A stretch of DNA of 49,859 nucleotides from Spirochaetales bacterium (GCA_027306915.1 DAHUYW010000030.1:1-49859), one strand, 5' to 3'. Positions 7,785 to 16,295 are shown, numbered from the stretch's first letter. Numbers and translations: made by a program. Notes: a model not told the origin generated them from the letters alone.

Positions 7785-9806
7785 CTAGGACACAGGATAG
7801 AGCCACGCGGAAACGTAAAACTTGCGCCTATTCAGGACTGCGCCGAGCACAAGAGCCCCTGCATCTTCGAGCCTCTCCAGCCCTGTTTGAACGACCTCTC
7901 TTCTGACGTTCTCGCTCTCGATAATCAGAATGACCCCGTCCGCTCGCCCGGCCTGAATGGCCGCCATCCCACCTTCGCGCAACGATGGAAGATCGAGAAC
8001 GACGAATTTGTAGTCTTGTCTCTCCACCGACGGCAGAATGCTCTCGAACGCCTTTCCGCCATCGACCGCGGCGATGTACTCGTTTATTCGCTCGCGGCGA
8101 AACAGCTGCGGGTTGATTCGCGGCGGTTCGATCATGCGTCGGTCAGCCCTAAGCTCAGTCAGGTTGGGAGGTTTGAGCTCGCTCGGAATGCCATCTCCGT
8201 CTGCACAGTGCCGGTCGGCGTTCATCAAGAGCACCTGTTCACCTTCGGCAACGGCCACGGAATATGCCAGCCCGGCCGCAACTGCCGAGACCCCTTCACC
8301 CCGGTAGCAGCTCGTTACGGCAAGTGTATAAGGCCGTTTCTTGGAACGTTCCGTAAGCAGCTCGATTCGGGCACGCAACTCTTCGAAGGAATCCCGTATT
8401 TCTTCGACAAAGTACATCCACGTAATAACGTGATCGGCAAGGTTCAGCGGAACGGTCGTTGTCGGATCTGACTTCGATCCGCGACTACTCACCTCTCGGC
8501 GTAGACGTCTTCGGACCGAACCAACATTTACCGGCGCAAAGGAGGCGAGACAGTCCAATCCAAGTCGGCCACGTATGTCTTTTGGAGTTCGTATGGTGTG
8601 ATCAAGCCGCTCAAGGAGAAATGCAATCCCGAGACCGCCGGTTATTGCCGCAAGAACCCCTGCAGCCACGATAAGCATGTTTCTGCCTTGCGGCTGCGGC
8701 TGATACGTGGGATTCTCCAGTACTGCAACACTGGCTACTCTTTCGCTTTCGATCGTTTTCGCGATGCGTGTTCTCTGCAATCCGGACTGGTAGGACTCGT
8801 ATTCCTCCTGGGCGCTTCGCACTTGACCGTCGAGCTCTTCGAGGGTGCTTTGTGTCTTCGACATGTCGACGAGCCCCGCCTCAGCGGCTCGAAGCTGCTC
8901 CTGCAATACGCCAATCGATGCCTCCAGCGATCCCATCCGAACGCGCTGCTCTTGTTCTGACCTCCATAGACCCAACTTGTCTTTCGAAGAAACGACTGCC
9001 GCATGGGCGCCGGAGTATTCTGCTTGCGCCTCCTGAATCTGAGAATGCAGAGCATCCACCCGCTGAAGCAGCAATTTCTGCTGTGCATCGAACTGCGTCA
9101 CGTGAGTTCGCTCGCGGAAATCGACCAGAGCCGCCTTGGCCTTGTCCAGCTGGCTTTTCGCCCTTTCTGTTTCTTCGGCGAGAAGTCTCAGGGAGGCCGG
9201 CGTCGAATTGAGCTCAACATTCTTCTGTACATACGCCGAAACCACTTCGCCGAGAATGCGCTGGGCTTGCTCGGGAGAGCTCGCACTGTAGACGAGGGAA
9301 ATGATGTTTGAAGCTGTCACGTTTTTTACCTCGAGCGTCTTCATAAACTGAGCGATCGCAGCCTCTGTTGCTGTTGTTTCGTCAGACATTTCGCTGGCGT
9401 TCCCAGCCGTAGTCGGAAGCGGCTTCATAAGCGTCCCGGATCCTGGTTCGGCGTAAGCCGGTTTTACTCCGTAGTTCTGAAGCGGACCCGAAATGGTTTC
9501 TACCCCAAGGCGGCTCACTACGTCCTGTGCGAAGCCGCGACTTTTCAGAAGCTCCACACCGACGTTTGCAGATCCGGCCAGGAGAAGCTTCGCCTCAGAT
9601 TCGTACGTGCGCGGCGTACTTTGGACGGTATATGCGACGACTGCGAGTACGGCGACTGCGAAGACCATCGATTTCAATTTGTGCCTGGACAAGATGTACA
9701 GGATATCTCGCGCTGTCATCGCTTCGCCTTTGTGAACAACTTCACGAGCTCTGCTCCCCTGTTCGGTGCTCGCCTCTGTACCCAAGGTCCGGCCCCTTAA
9801 AACCAT
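7785..9806 (-). CDS. Wzz/BY-kinase-like polysaccharide co-polymerase with degenerate P-loop
   Basis: A 673-residue inner-membrane protein of the polysaccharide co-polymerase type 2a layout. There is a transmembrane segment at about 45-62, a long periplasmic coiled coil (about 200-350), a second membrane segment at about 376-398 preceded by NPTYQPQPQGR (the proline-rich Wzz signature), and a cytoplasmic Wzc/CapB-like ATPase fold (about 465-665). The ATPase motifs are damaged: the P-loop reads CYRGEGVSAVA (500-510), with no Lys-Ser/Thr where kinases have GEGKST; Walker A' reads LLMNADRH, with Asn for Asp; Walker B remains as FVVLDLP (601-607). The C-terminus has only two tyrosines. It probably sets chain length and assembly without BY-kinase activity. 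ATG 9806 is kept because GGAG lies 8 bases upstream; ATG 9719 is an alternative. Confidence 0.85.
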   Translation of the reverse strand: MVLRGRTLGTEASTEQGSRAREVVHKGEAMTARDILYILSRHKLKSMVFAVAVLAVVAYTVQSTPRTYESEAKLLLAGSANVGVELLKSRGFAQDVVSRLGVETISGPLQNYGVKPAYAEPGSGTLMKPLPTTAGNASEMSDETTATEAAIAQFMKTLEVKNVTASNIISLVYSASSPEQAQRILGEVVSAYVQKNVELNSTPASLRLLAEETERAKSQLDKAKAALVDFRERTHVTQFDAQQKLLLQRVDALHSQIQEAQAEYSGAHAAVVSSKDKLGLWRSEQEQRVRMGSLEASIGVLQEQLRAAEAGLVDMSKTQSTLEELDGQVRSAQEEYESYQSGLQRTRIAKTIESERVASVAVLENPTYQPQPQGRNMLIVAAGVLAAITGGLGIAFLLERLDHTIRTPKDIRGRLGLDCLASFAPVNVGSVRRRLRREVSSRGSKSDPTTTVPLNLADHVITWMYFVEEIRDSFEELRARIELLTERSKKRPYTLAVTSCYRGEGVSAVAAGLAYSVAVAEGEQVLLMNADRHCADGDGIPSELKPPNLTELRADRRMIEPPRINPQLFRRERINEYIAAVDGGKAFESILPSVERQDYKFVVLDLPSLREGGMAAIQAGRADGVILIIESENVRREVVQTGLERLEDAGALVLGAVLNRRKFYVSAWLYPVS

Positions 9807-9830
9807 AGGTTTGTCTCCTGCTCCTTGTAC

Positions 9831-11015
9831 TCAGCGCTCAACGTTCGGCGGCGCGACTTGGCGTTGCCGCGACTGTCTGGATGGCAATACTCCGGTGGGC
9901 CTTGCGGTCCGTTGGGCCCCCTCCAGCTCTTTCACTACGACTTCTGTCTGAACTCGGTTCAACTCCGCGGACATCGGCAGCGAAAGGAGCCTCCCCGCGA
10001 ATCGGGTGGTTGTTTCGCAACTGAAAGCGATGAACGGTGAGCCTTGATATGCTGGCTGGAGGTGAATCGGGATGGGGTAATGAATGCCGCATTGGATCCC
10101 GGCCTTGGTGAGCTCTCTTAGCACTCTGTCGCGCTCCGGCACGCGCACGACGAACAGATGATAGACATGGCGCGCATACGGCGCTTCCTCAGGAATAACT
10201 ACCGATTCGAGCTCGGACAGAAGCTCACGATAGATCTGCGCATTACGCCGTCTGGCCTCAGTCCATTCTTCGAGGTGCTTGAGCTTGACGCCGAGCACCG
10301 CAGCCTGGATCCCGTCCATCCGGCAATTCCAACCGACCAGATCGTGATGGTACTTGGTCCGCTGCCCGTGGTCCCGGAGCATCCGAATGGTCTCCGCCAG
10401 TGTCTCGTCGTTCGTTGTCACCACGCCCGCTTCTCCGTAGGCTCCGAGGTTCTTGCCGGGATAGAAGCTGAACGCAGCCGCATCCGCGAGCGAGCCGGCG
10501 CGACGCCCTTTGTACTCGGCCCCATGAGCCTGGCAGGCATCTTCGACGACGTGTAGGCCGTGGGCGCGGGCAACTGCCAAGATCGGGTCCATGTCAGCTG
10601 TCTGCCCATACAGGTGTACCGGGATGATTGCCTTCGTCCTCGGGGTAATTGCCGGCTCCAGACGATCGGGATCCATGGTGTAGGTGCTTGAATCGACGTC
10701 GACGAACACGGGAATCGCGCCGGTCATCGTGATAGCCTCTGCCGTGGCGATGAAGGTGTTCGCCACGGTGATCACCTCGTCCCCTGCCCCCACTCCTAGC
10801 GCCATCAGAATCAACCACAGGGCTTCCGTGCCGCTGCCCACTCCCACGGCCTCCTTGGAATGACAATATGCCGCAAACTCCTTCTCGAACCTTTCCACAA
10901 CGGGGCCGCCGCAGAAGGCACACGAGTCTACGGTCTCCTCGATAGCACGATCGATATCGGCGCGAATGGATTCGTATTGCGCCCTCAGATCGAGAAACGG
11001 GACCGTCACGTTCAT
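9831..11015 (-). CDS. DegT/DnrJ/EryC1/StrS aminotransferase (WlbC/WbpE-like)
   Basis: A 394-residue PLP-dependent sugar aminotransferase. Lys188 in [16 protein letters not shown] forms the Schiff base, Asp159 in [12 protein letters not shown] contacts the pyridine nitrogen, and the family opening [10 protein letters not shown] is present. It lies directly after an acyltransferase and a Gfo/Idh/MocA oxidoreductase, the same three activities as WlbA-WlbB-WlbC and WbpB-WbpD-WbpE. Those make UDP-2,3-diacetamido-2,3-dideoxy-glucuronate: oxidation of C3, transamination, then N-acetylation. The same reaction here is inference. ATG 11015 overlaps the upstream stop in an ATGA (11012-11015), which fixes the start against a longer reading from 11075. 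Confidence 0.9.
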   Translation of the reverse strand: MNVTVPFLDLRAQYESIRADIDRAIEETVDSCAFCGGPVVERFEKEFAAYCHSKEAVGVGSGTEALWLILMALGVGAGDEVITVANTFIATAEAITMTGAIPVFVDVDSSTYTMDPDRLEPAITPRTKAIIPVHLYGQTADMDPILAVARAHGLHVVEDACQAHGAEYKGRRAGSLADAAAFSFYPGKNLGAYGEAGVVTTNDETLAETIRMLRDHGQRTKYHHDLVGWNCRMDGIQAAVLGVKLKHLEEWTEARRRNAQIYRELLSELESVVIPEEAPYARHVYHLFVVRVPERDRVLRELTKAGIQCGIHYPIPIHLQPAYQGSPFIAFSCETTTRFAGRLLSLPMSAELNRVQTEVVVKELEGAQRTARPTGVLPSRQSRQRQVAPPNVER

Positions 11016-11509
11016 CGTTCGCTCTCCGACAAAGCGCGAATCACTCGGGCGGGGTTGCCCACCACCACCGTCCATGGCGGCACGTCCCGTGTCACAACTG
11101 CTCCTGCCCCGACCATTGCCCCTTCTCCGATTCGAACCCCGGCAAGGATGGTGGCGCTAGAGCCGATTGAGGCGCGCCGCTCGATCGTTGTCGGCACGCA
11201 TTGCCAATCCTGATCGCTCTCCAGCCGTCCGTCTGCCGTTGTCGCCCGAGGATAGAGGTCGTTGATGAAGGTCACGTTGTGACCGACAAAGACCTCATCC
11301 TCGATGGTCACTCCTTCACAGATGAAGGAGTGGCTCGATACCTTGCAGTTCCTGCCTATCCTTGCGCCCTTCTGTATCTCCACGAATGCCCCGATTTTGG
11401 TGTTCTCGCCTATCTCGCAGCCGTAGAGATTGGCGAAGCGATGAACCGTTACGCCCTCGGCTAGCTTCACGTTGCTTCCGAGACTCAGATCGCTTACTGT
11501 CCTGTTCAT
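11012..11509 (-). CDS. Left-handed beta-helix sugar N-acyltransferase (WlbB/WbpD-like)
   Basis: A 165-residue hexapeptide-repeat acyltransferase. Imperfect [LIV]-G-x4 repeats run through most of the chain ([22 protein letters not shown] and later [22 protein letters not shown], read here only in part), ending in the family's [10 protein letters not shown]. It should act as a cytoplasmic trimer transferring an acetyl group from acetyl-CoA to the amino group made by the neighbouring aminotransferase. The length matches WlbB/WbpD-type enzymes (about 160-190 residues). It is coupled by ATGA overlaps on both sides (11012-11015 and 11506-11509), so the trio is made in fixed order. Confidence 0.88.
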   Translation of the reverse strand: MNRTVSDLSLGSNVKLAEGVTVHRFANLYGCEIGENTKIGAFVEIQKGARIGRNCKVSSHSFICEGVTIEDEVFVGHNVTFINDLYPRATTADGRLESDQDWQCVPTTIERRASIGSSATILAGVRIGEGAMVGAGAVVTRDVPPWTVVVGNPARVIRALSESER

Positions 11510-12555
11510 GCCGTAACCACCCTTTTCCCGTCCGCCCGCTTCCCGTCGCCGAGCTCGACCAACGCTCCGTTATTCTTGAGCGATTCGCTGGCCGCTACTA
11601 GGATGCGAACCACCTTCAAACCTTCGCGACCATCGGAGTCGGAGGCGACTCCCGTTACGATACTGTCGACGAAGGACTGGCACTCCACCTTTAGCGGTTC
11701 GACCTGCTTGATGTAGGGTATGTACATATCTCCGTAGTGGTAGGAATAGGTGAACTCGGCGAACGTGTCGTAGTGAGGGGGGATCTCGACGCACTTGTCG
11801 AAGATCCGCATCTTATCAAGAGGTTCGATATCGTCATACACCAGCATCTTCCGGGTCCCAACGATCGTCGTCTCCCGCACTTTTCTGGGATCGATCCAGC
11901 TGTTGTGGATGATGGCAAAACCTCCATTGGCGAAATTGAGCGTTATGTTGGTGACGTCTTCAATGCTGGGGTTCACGTGAGCCTTGCCCTGGCAGTTCAC
12001 AGAGAGCGGCATCTTGCCCAAGACGTAGAGAATGATCGAGATGTCATGCGGCGCCAAATCCCACGCAACGTTCATGTCCTGCTGGAGAAGCCCGAGGTTC
12101 AGCCTTCGCGAGCTTATGTAAATCACTTCCCCGAGATCTCCCGACGCCACTACTTCCTTGATCTTGCGAACAGTCGGGCTATAGACGAACGTGTGTCCAA
12201 CCATGAGGACGAGCGAGCGATCCTGCGCGAGTGAAAGCAGCTCTTCGCACTCGGCCACGGAGGTCGCAAGCGGCTTCTCCACGAAGACATGCTTTCCAGC
12301 CAGAAGCGCCAGTCTGGCAAGCGGATAGTGCGTCTTGATGGGCGTGGCGATGACTAGGGCATCCGTGTCTTCGCTGTCAATGACGGACGCAAAATCCTGC
12401 GTTACTTCTACGTCCGGATGCATGTCCTTGAGGTACGCAAGCCGCTCGGCTCGAAGATCACATACCTTCCGCACCCGGCATCCAGTCGCGGACTTCAGGT
12501 TCCGAACCAAATTGGGACCCCAGTAACCGCAACCCAAGACTGAGACGTTGGTCAT
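11506..12555 (-). CDS. Gfo/Idh/MocA-family sugar oxidoreductase (WlbA/WbpB-like)
   Basis: A 349-residue NAD(P)-dependent oxidoreductase. The Rossmann motif GCGYWGPN lies at residues 8-15, and E93-K94-P95 (FVEKPLA) is the catalytic lysine motif of the family. The second domain contains [16 protein letters not shown], the histidine-bearing active-site helix. In the Wlb/Wbp pathway the counterpart oxidises C3 of UDP-GlcNAcA to a 3-keto sugar for the aminotransferase. No UDP-GlcNAc 6-dehydrogenase is visible in the window, so either it is elsewhere or this trio uses a different substrate. It is joined by ATGA overlap to both neighbours. Confidence 0.88.
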   Translation of the reverse strand: MTNVSVLGCGYWGPNLVRNLKSATGCRVRKVCDLRAERLAYLKDMHPDVEVTQDFASVIDSEDTDALVIATPIKTHYPLARLALLAGKHVFVEKPLATSVAECEELLSLAQDRSLVLMVGHTFVYSPTVRKIKEVVASGDLGEVIYISSRRLNLGLLQQDMNVAWDLAPHDISIILYVLGKMPLSVNCQGKAHVNPSIEDVTNITLNFANGGFAIIHNSWIDPRKVRETTIVGTRKMLVYDDIEPLDKMRIFDKCVEIPPHYDTFAEFTYSYHYGDMYIPYIKQVEPLKVECQSFVDSIVTGVASDSDGREGLKVVRILVAASESLKNNGALVELGDGKRADGKRVVTA

Positions 12556-13742
12556 CGGTTTGTCCCTCTCGACGGCGTTGGCCGCTCCGTCGGCGCTTCA
12601 GTGGAGGGCCTGCACCGCCGGACGACGGCATCGGCGATCATGCCGAAGATCGCGGGAGCAGTGAGCAGGAGCACCTTCAGATCCAGCCACAATGACATTC
12701 TTCTGCAGTAGCAGATGTCCAGGCGGATCATCTGTCGGAAGGTGAGCTTGTTCTTCCCGCTCACCTGCCATAGCCCGGTTATCCCCGGGAGGACGTCGAA
12801 CCGGTAGGCGTGCCATCTGCGGAACTCTTCCGCTTCATAGGGAAGGCAGGGGCGCGGTCCCACAAGGCTCATCTCTCCCTTCAGCACGTTGATGAGCTGC
12901 GGGAGCTCGTCTAGACATGCCTTGCGAATCATGCGCCCGCCCGGGATAATCCGAGGGTCACCTGTTTCGTCGAGCTTCTCCATGGGCTTTTCCGAGCGGA
13001 TGAGACCCTTGAGGTGACTGCTGTGCTCGCTGTCGTCGTTCCGCACGTGCATCGTTCTGAACTTCAAGAACGTAAATGGCTCGCCCTTATATCCGACTCG
13101 TTGCTGCCTGAAGAGAACAGGCCCGGGTGAGACTATCTTGATGTACGCTGACAACGGTAGGGCAAGCGGCGCAAACAAGATTGACCCCACCGATGCGCCG
13201 ACCAGGTCCAGGAGGCGCTTCCAAACGGGAATGGATCGGACAAGCACCTGCTTGAGTCGATCCTCTAGAGCCGCTACCCCCTCCGCATCCAGGTGGGCGG
13301 GATCTCCGTCGTCCCACCCGCCCAGGACGGAAGAGCTTCCTTTGGCCGATCCTTCGTTTCGACTCGATAGATAGGGACACCCCTCGCTGTAGTGAAAGAT
13401 TGCATGGGGGAGATCCACGGAAGGCTCCCTCTTGCCGACGTCTGCAACAAACCGAGCGCACCCCTCCGGACCCGTCGACGGCAGCAGGACTCCCAAGTGC
13501 CGGCGATCGATCCAGCCGACGGAATCGACTCCCCTGTGATGCGTTGTCATCGCCTGAATCAATTTCTGCCTTTGCTTCTGACCGGGAGCGCCTTCTGCCA
13601 GCCGGAAGGCTACCAGCGAAAACTCCGAGTCCTCCCGGTCCGCCCGCGCGCACTCGTATTGAAGTGCCAGGGCAAACTCCCTCATTGACAGTGCTGTCGC
13701 CCCTTCACACTTTCGGTCCATACGGGAGAGCTCCGGTCTCAT
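12552..13742 (-). CDS. Initiating polyprenyl-phosphate sugar transferase fused to a degenerate GGDEF-like domain
   Basis: A 396-residue protein. The C-terminal part (about 185-375) is a bacterial sugar transferase: [14 protein letters not shown] membrane anchor, [22 protein letters not shown], the Asp-Glu pair in [14 protein letters not shown], and [10 protein letters not shown]. It is a small single-anchor type, without the four-helix region of WbaP/WcaJ. It should load the first sugar-phosphate on undecaprenyl phosphate. The N-terminal part (about 20-105) resembles a GGDEF domain: RGVD (70-73), five residues, then DRRHL in place of GGDEF, then GVLLPSTG. The I-site RxxD is kept but the catalytic signature is lost. 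ATG 13742 overlaps the PilZ gene stop as ATGA and is preferred to ATG 13754. Confidence 0.9.
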   Translation of the reverse strand: MRPELSRMDRKCEGATALSMREFALALQYECARADREDSEFSLVAFRLAEGAPGQKQRQKLIQAMTTHHRGVDSVGWIDRRHLGVLLPSTGPEGCARFVADVGKREPSVDLPHAIFHYSEGCPYLSSRNEGSAKGSSSVLGGWDDGDPAHLDAEGVAALEDRLKQVLVRSIPVWKRLLDLVGASVGSILFAPLALPLSAYIKIVSPGPVLFRQQRVGYKGEPFTFLKFRTMHVRNDDSEHSSHLKGLIRSEKPMEKLDETGDPRIIPGGRMIRKACLDELPQLINVLKGEMSLVGPRPCLPYEAEEFRRWHAYRFDVLPGITGLWQVSGKNKLTFRQMIRLDICYCRRMSLWLDLKVLLLTAPAIFGMIADAVVRRCRPSTEAPTERPTPSRGTNR

Positions 13743-14092
13743 TTCAGCGGCCATTCCTTGACCTGCCTTCCCATGGGTCGAATCCTGAAGCCTTTCGAGA
13801 ACTCAACCGCAAAACCCTCTCGGGCTATGCGGATCACATGGCCCCTAACTCGAACCCTGGCGCCGGTGTCGGCACTGATGACCTCCAACAGGCTTTTCAC
13901 CGTAAGAAAAAGCTCAATCTCGACTCTGGTTCCCTCGCGGACTGAATCCCCACCCTCCAGGAACGCTCCTGCAGAGGAAAGATTGCAGGTTCGGAGCTGA
14001 AACACCTCGGACTTCTTGGCATCGCTCACGGTCAGGGTCGCCGGAACGACTAAGGGGAAGCGCTGCTGCTTCCTCTTTTCTACATAGGGCAC
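13739..14092 (-). CDS. PilZ-domain c-di-GMP-binding protein
   Basis: A 117-residue stand-alone PilZ domain. Both c-di-GMP binding motifs are intact: RxxxR at residues 7-11 (RKQQR) and NxSxxG at 37-42 (NLSSAG). The rest shows the beta-barrel pattern ending in GFAVEFSKGF. Known PilZ proteins bind c-di-GMP and then act on a partner enzyme, often in polysaccharide synthesis. Here the start of the sugar transferase overlaps its stop, which makes that enzyme the obvious candidate partner. The start is GTG at 14092, with GGGGGA just upstream. Binding is strongly suggested by the motifs; the partner is inference. Confidence 0.88.
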   Translation of the reverse strand: MPYVEKRKQQRFPLVVPATLTVSDAKKSEVFQLRTCNLSSAGAFLEGGDSVREGTRVEIELFLTVKSLLEVISADTGARVRVRGHVIRIAREGFAVEFSKGFRIRPMGRQVKEWPLK

Positions 14093-14184
14093 CCGATCCC
14101 CCGTCTGCTTTCATCCCCGAAATAGGCCGCTTCGCGCAATGACGATCCTTGTGCTGGAAGTGTTCATTTGGACCTCAGAATGAG

Positions 14185-14565
14185 TTACTCGGCAGCTAGC
14201 TCTTCGGAGACCAGGGCGTCGTGCTCCGGGTAGCAGTGAACGGTACATCGAGGAACTTCCTCATGCTGCCAACTTCCCAGCACGTCGTGGACTACCTTGC
14301 CGGCACCCTCCAATCCGGTTGCCGGCAGAAGCAGCCCAATCCTCTCCTCATCCAAGCGACCGATGCTGTCAGCCGCCCGTACCCGCCGGGAGAGACCGCG
14401 GAGGAGGGCAACGGCCCTCCTGTCGGGACGGACCGCCTTGGACAGATCGAACACGACAAGGCAGGAACGGATGCGGTATCTTTGTGACCGAGAACGTTCC
14501 CTGTCGACCAACGAGAGAAGATCCGTCTGAAATTCCGACCGCCAATGTGCTCCACCTGGTCTCAT
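14185..14565 (-). CDS. Stand-alone degenerate GGDEF-like domain protein
   Basis: A 126-residue soluble protein and the first gene of the exopolysaccharide operon. It matches the N-terminal domain of the sugar transferase: both have R-x-x-D-S-[VI]-G, then D-x-x-x-[LI]-G-[VL]-L-L-P-[SA]-T-G-x-E-G. Aligned to the active diguanylate cyclase of this window (RRTD, five residues, GGEEF, GIILL), it reads RAAD (63-66), SIGRL, DEERI (72-76), GLLLP. The I-site RxxD is kept at the right spacing and the GGDEF signature is replaced. It probably binds c-di-GMP or a partner rather than making the messenger. A strong Shine-Dalgarno (AAGGGGG, 7-base spacer) supports ATG 14565. Confidence 0.75.
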   Translation of the reverse strand: MRPGGAHWRSEFQTDLLSLVDRERSRSQRYRIRSCLVVFDLSKAVRPDRRAVALLRGLSRRVRAADSIGRLDEERIGLLLPATGLEGAGKVVHDVLGSWQHEEVPRCTVHCYPEHDALVSEELAAE

Positions 14566-14720
14566 TTTCCGTCCCCCTTAAGCAAGACCGGCTATTTGCG
14601 CAAGGACATCAACCTTCTCGCCACGGCAAGTTGAAAGGCCTTGTGTTTCGTGGCGCCTACTGCGAAATGACCTAGGGGGCGGGATGGCCGCCGAAACAGG
14701 CTCACCCCACCACTGTGCAC

Positions 14721-14748
14721 GCCCGCCTGAAAATCACGTCAGGCTGGC
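14721..14748 (-). other. Hairpin in the leader of the exopolysaccharide operon
   Basis: GCCTGA and TCAGGC (14725-14730 and 14739-14744) form a perfect 6-bp stem around 8 bases. It extends by GCC/GGC across one mismatch. No U-tract follows, so it is a leader structure rather than a clear terminator. Confidence 0.4.
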
Positions 14749-14770
14749 GTTGTTCCATCACGTAGCAAAA

Positions 14771-14803
14771 AGTATAGGGGTGCCGATGGCAGGCCGATAT
14801 CGG
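14771..14803 (-). promoter_or_regulatory. Candidate promoter of the exopolysaccharide operon with a palindromic operator
   Basis: On the minus strand TATACT (14776-14771) is a good -10 element. No TTGACA-like -35 is found at 16-19 bases. Instead the perfect palindrome CCGATATCGG (14794-14803), flanked by GGCA and TGCC, occupies the -35 area. This arrangement fits an activator-dependent promoter, perhaps served by the CsgD/VpsT-like regulator encoded at 16372-17010. The leader to the first gene would be about 200 bases. No transcription evidence is available. Confidence 0.4.
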
Positions 14804-15113
14804 TAATGCCGGTGTTTCTCTTCGCAGAAAGGCCAGCGCGACTAGGTCCCGAGTACGCCTGTTTCCGACCGGTGCCTAATACTCAAGTGGCCCTTTCGAG
14901 TATCAAAGCGCCGGCGAGTCTTTACCGTGATCCCGACGACCGCCTCCAGGGCGGACAATTGCACGTCTCATTTTGCTGCAGCGAGCGTACCCGTCCGACC
15001 ATCGCTCTCAACAAGACGACGTCTGGATGCCTCATGCAAGAACGAACACGGTGCGGGTAAATTCGGAGTTTCCCTGTCGATTCATTTGTGATACTCTCTG
15101 AACGGAAAGTGAC

Positions 15114-15178
15114 AAGCCTCCGGAGTATGCGGGGCGAAGCGGAAGGCTTCGGCGTGCTCTTTGGGTGGGCAACGCCGA
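15114..15178. other. Two adjacent inverted repeats, possible structured RNA
   Basis: AAGCCTCCG (15114-15122) pairs with CGGAAGGCTT (15140-15149, one bulged A). TCGGCGT (15149-15155) pairs perfectly with ACGCCGA (15172-15178). They follow each other without a gap. No known riboswitch core is recognised, and the strand of transcription is unknown. Confidence 0.25.
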
Positions 15179-15578
15179 GCAATGAGGTCACGTCGATGTA
15201 CACGGCTTCTGTGCTAATGGAGAGGCAAAACGTGCTTGTCGTCGACACCCGCCTGACAATCGCTAAAGCGGCTGCCGAACGCCAAGCGGCACATCAAAAG
15301 AACGCTCACATCCCCAGCACGCGATGGACTACCGTCGGAACAGACGGAGCCCACGATTCGAAGCATGTCGTTCGCCACACAATTCGAAGGTATGCCCTCC
15401 CCCGCGCTGCAGCGACGAGTTGCACCACCCCTTTCGATACTCTAGCGATCCTAGATGGGCATTGAGCGAGATACCGTAAGGCGACTCTCGGTCGACCCCA
15501 AGTTCAAAAAGAATGCTGACCGTAGCCGGGCCATTGCAGCGCCCTGGCGGAGTAGAGTGGAGCGAAAGGAGCACAACT

Positions 15579-16295
15579 ATGACCAGAGTGTACCGTCTCC
15601 TGTGGGTTATCCTACCTCTGTGGGCATGTGGCTTTCCCGTCGCCGCGGAGCAAGCCACCGCCCTGGGGACGCACATACCCCAGCGCGAGCTGCTGCAGCA
15701 ACTCATCGAGATCGTCGTTCAAAACAACCCGATCCTGTCCTCGCAGGCCTCGGTAGTGCAGCGGGGCAGCACGGTAACAGAGCCGCGGGGCACGAGTGCA
15801 ATCACCGGACTAACTGTGAGCGCCGGAGTCGCCGACTACTATTACTCTCAGCTGCAGTTCGGCTTTGCGCCAACAGCCACAATCGGCCTGAGCGTTGCCT
15901 TCGCTGACCCGGGAAGAGCCCTAAACATCCTGAGAGTGACCCAAGAAAAGGAGCAAGCGAAGCAGCAGTGGGAGAAGACCAGGACCGAGATCGTCGCTCA
16001 GCTCGTCGAGAAGATAAACCAGATGTTGCAGCTGCAAAGCAAACAGTCCAGCCTGGGCGATCTGAAGAAATTCCTAGACGGCTACACGGCATACGTGGAG
16101 AAACAGGTCATGCAAGGAGACGCGGAGCCGGATCGATTGCTGCCCTTGAAAGAGCGATTGGCAAGCCTGGACGTTGAGCTTCAGGATACAAAAAACCGGC
16201 TTGGTACCGTCAGACTGGAGACGGCCATGAGCCTCGGGGGCAAGGCATGGGAGGAGGTGCTTCGGCTCCTGATCCAACTGCAGGAATTCCCTTGA
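15579..16295 (+). CDS. Half-length TolC-like (outer membrane efflux protein-like) secreted protein
   Basis: A 238-residue protein with a clear signal peptide (MTRVYRLLWVILPLWACG, cleavage probably after PVAA). The mature part resembles one half of a TolC/OEP protein: NNPILSSQASVVQRG corresponds to the usual NP-x-L-x-x-A opening. A beta-rich stretch follows (about 75-115), then a long helical region with KQVMQGDAEPDRLLPLKERL, matching the TolC pattern Q-G-x-x-x-x-D-L-L-x-x-x-x-x-L. Full OEP proteins are about 420-480 residues with two such repeats; only one is present. It could assemble as a multimer or be a periplasmic adaptor for glycan export. ATG 15579 has AAAGGAG 7 bases upstream and is preferred to a longer reading from 15513. 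Confidence 0.65.
   Translation: MTRVYRLLWVILPLWACGFPVAAEQATALGTHIPQRELLQQLIEIVVQNNPILSSQASVVQRGSTVTEPRGTSAITGLTVSAGVADYYYSQLQFGFAPTATIGLSVAFADPGRALNILRVTQEKEQAKQQWEKTRTEIVAQLVEKINQMLQLQSKQSSLGDLKKFLDGYTAYVEKQVMQGDAEPDRLLPLKERLASLDVELQDTKNRLGTVRLETAMSLGGKAWEEVLRLLIQLQEFP

Larger units (their letters stand above)
14566..15578. other. About 1 kb without a credible gene, between the exopolysaccharide operon and the TolC-like gene
   Basis: Short open frames here show no family resemblance or good start signals. The region contains the likely operon promoter (-10 at 14771-14776 on the minus strand), a palindrome at 14794-14803, an inverted repeat in the leader (14721-14748) and two adjacent hairpins at 15114-15178. 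It is probably a regulatory region, possibly with a small RNA. Confidence 0.6.

Noticed and set aside
11..14565. An exosortase/PEP-CTERM-type exopolysaccharide locus
   Set aside because: No exosortase (EpsH/XrtA) or PEP-CTERM protein is present among the genes.
15114..15178. A c-di-GMP-I (GEMM) riboswitch, tempting in a c-di-GMP locus
   Set aside because: The GCAAAGCC-type core and tetraloop-receptor arrangement are not present; only generic hairpins are seen.
15088..15465. A 125-residue plus-strand open frame in the gap before the TolC-like gene
   Set aside because: No Shine-Dalgarno, no family resemblance, and it overlaps the hairpin pair; treated as non-coding.
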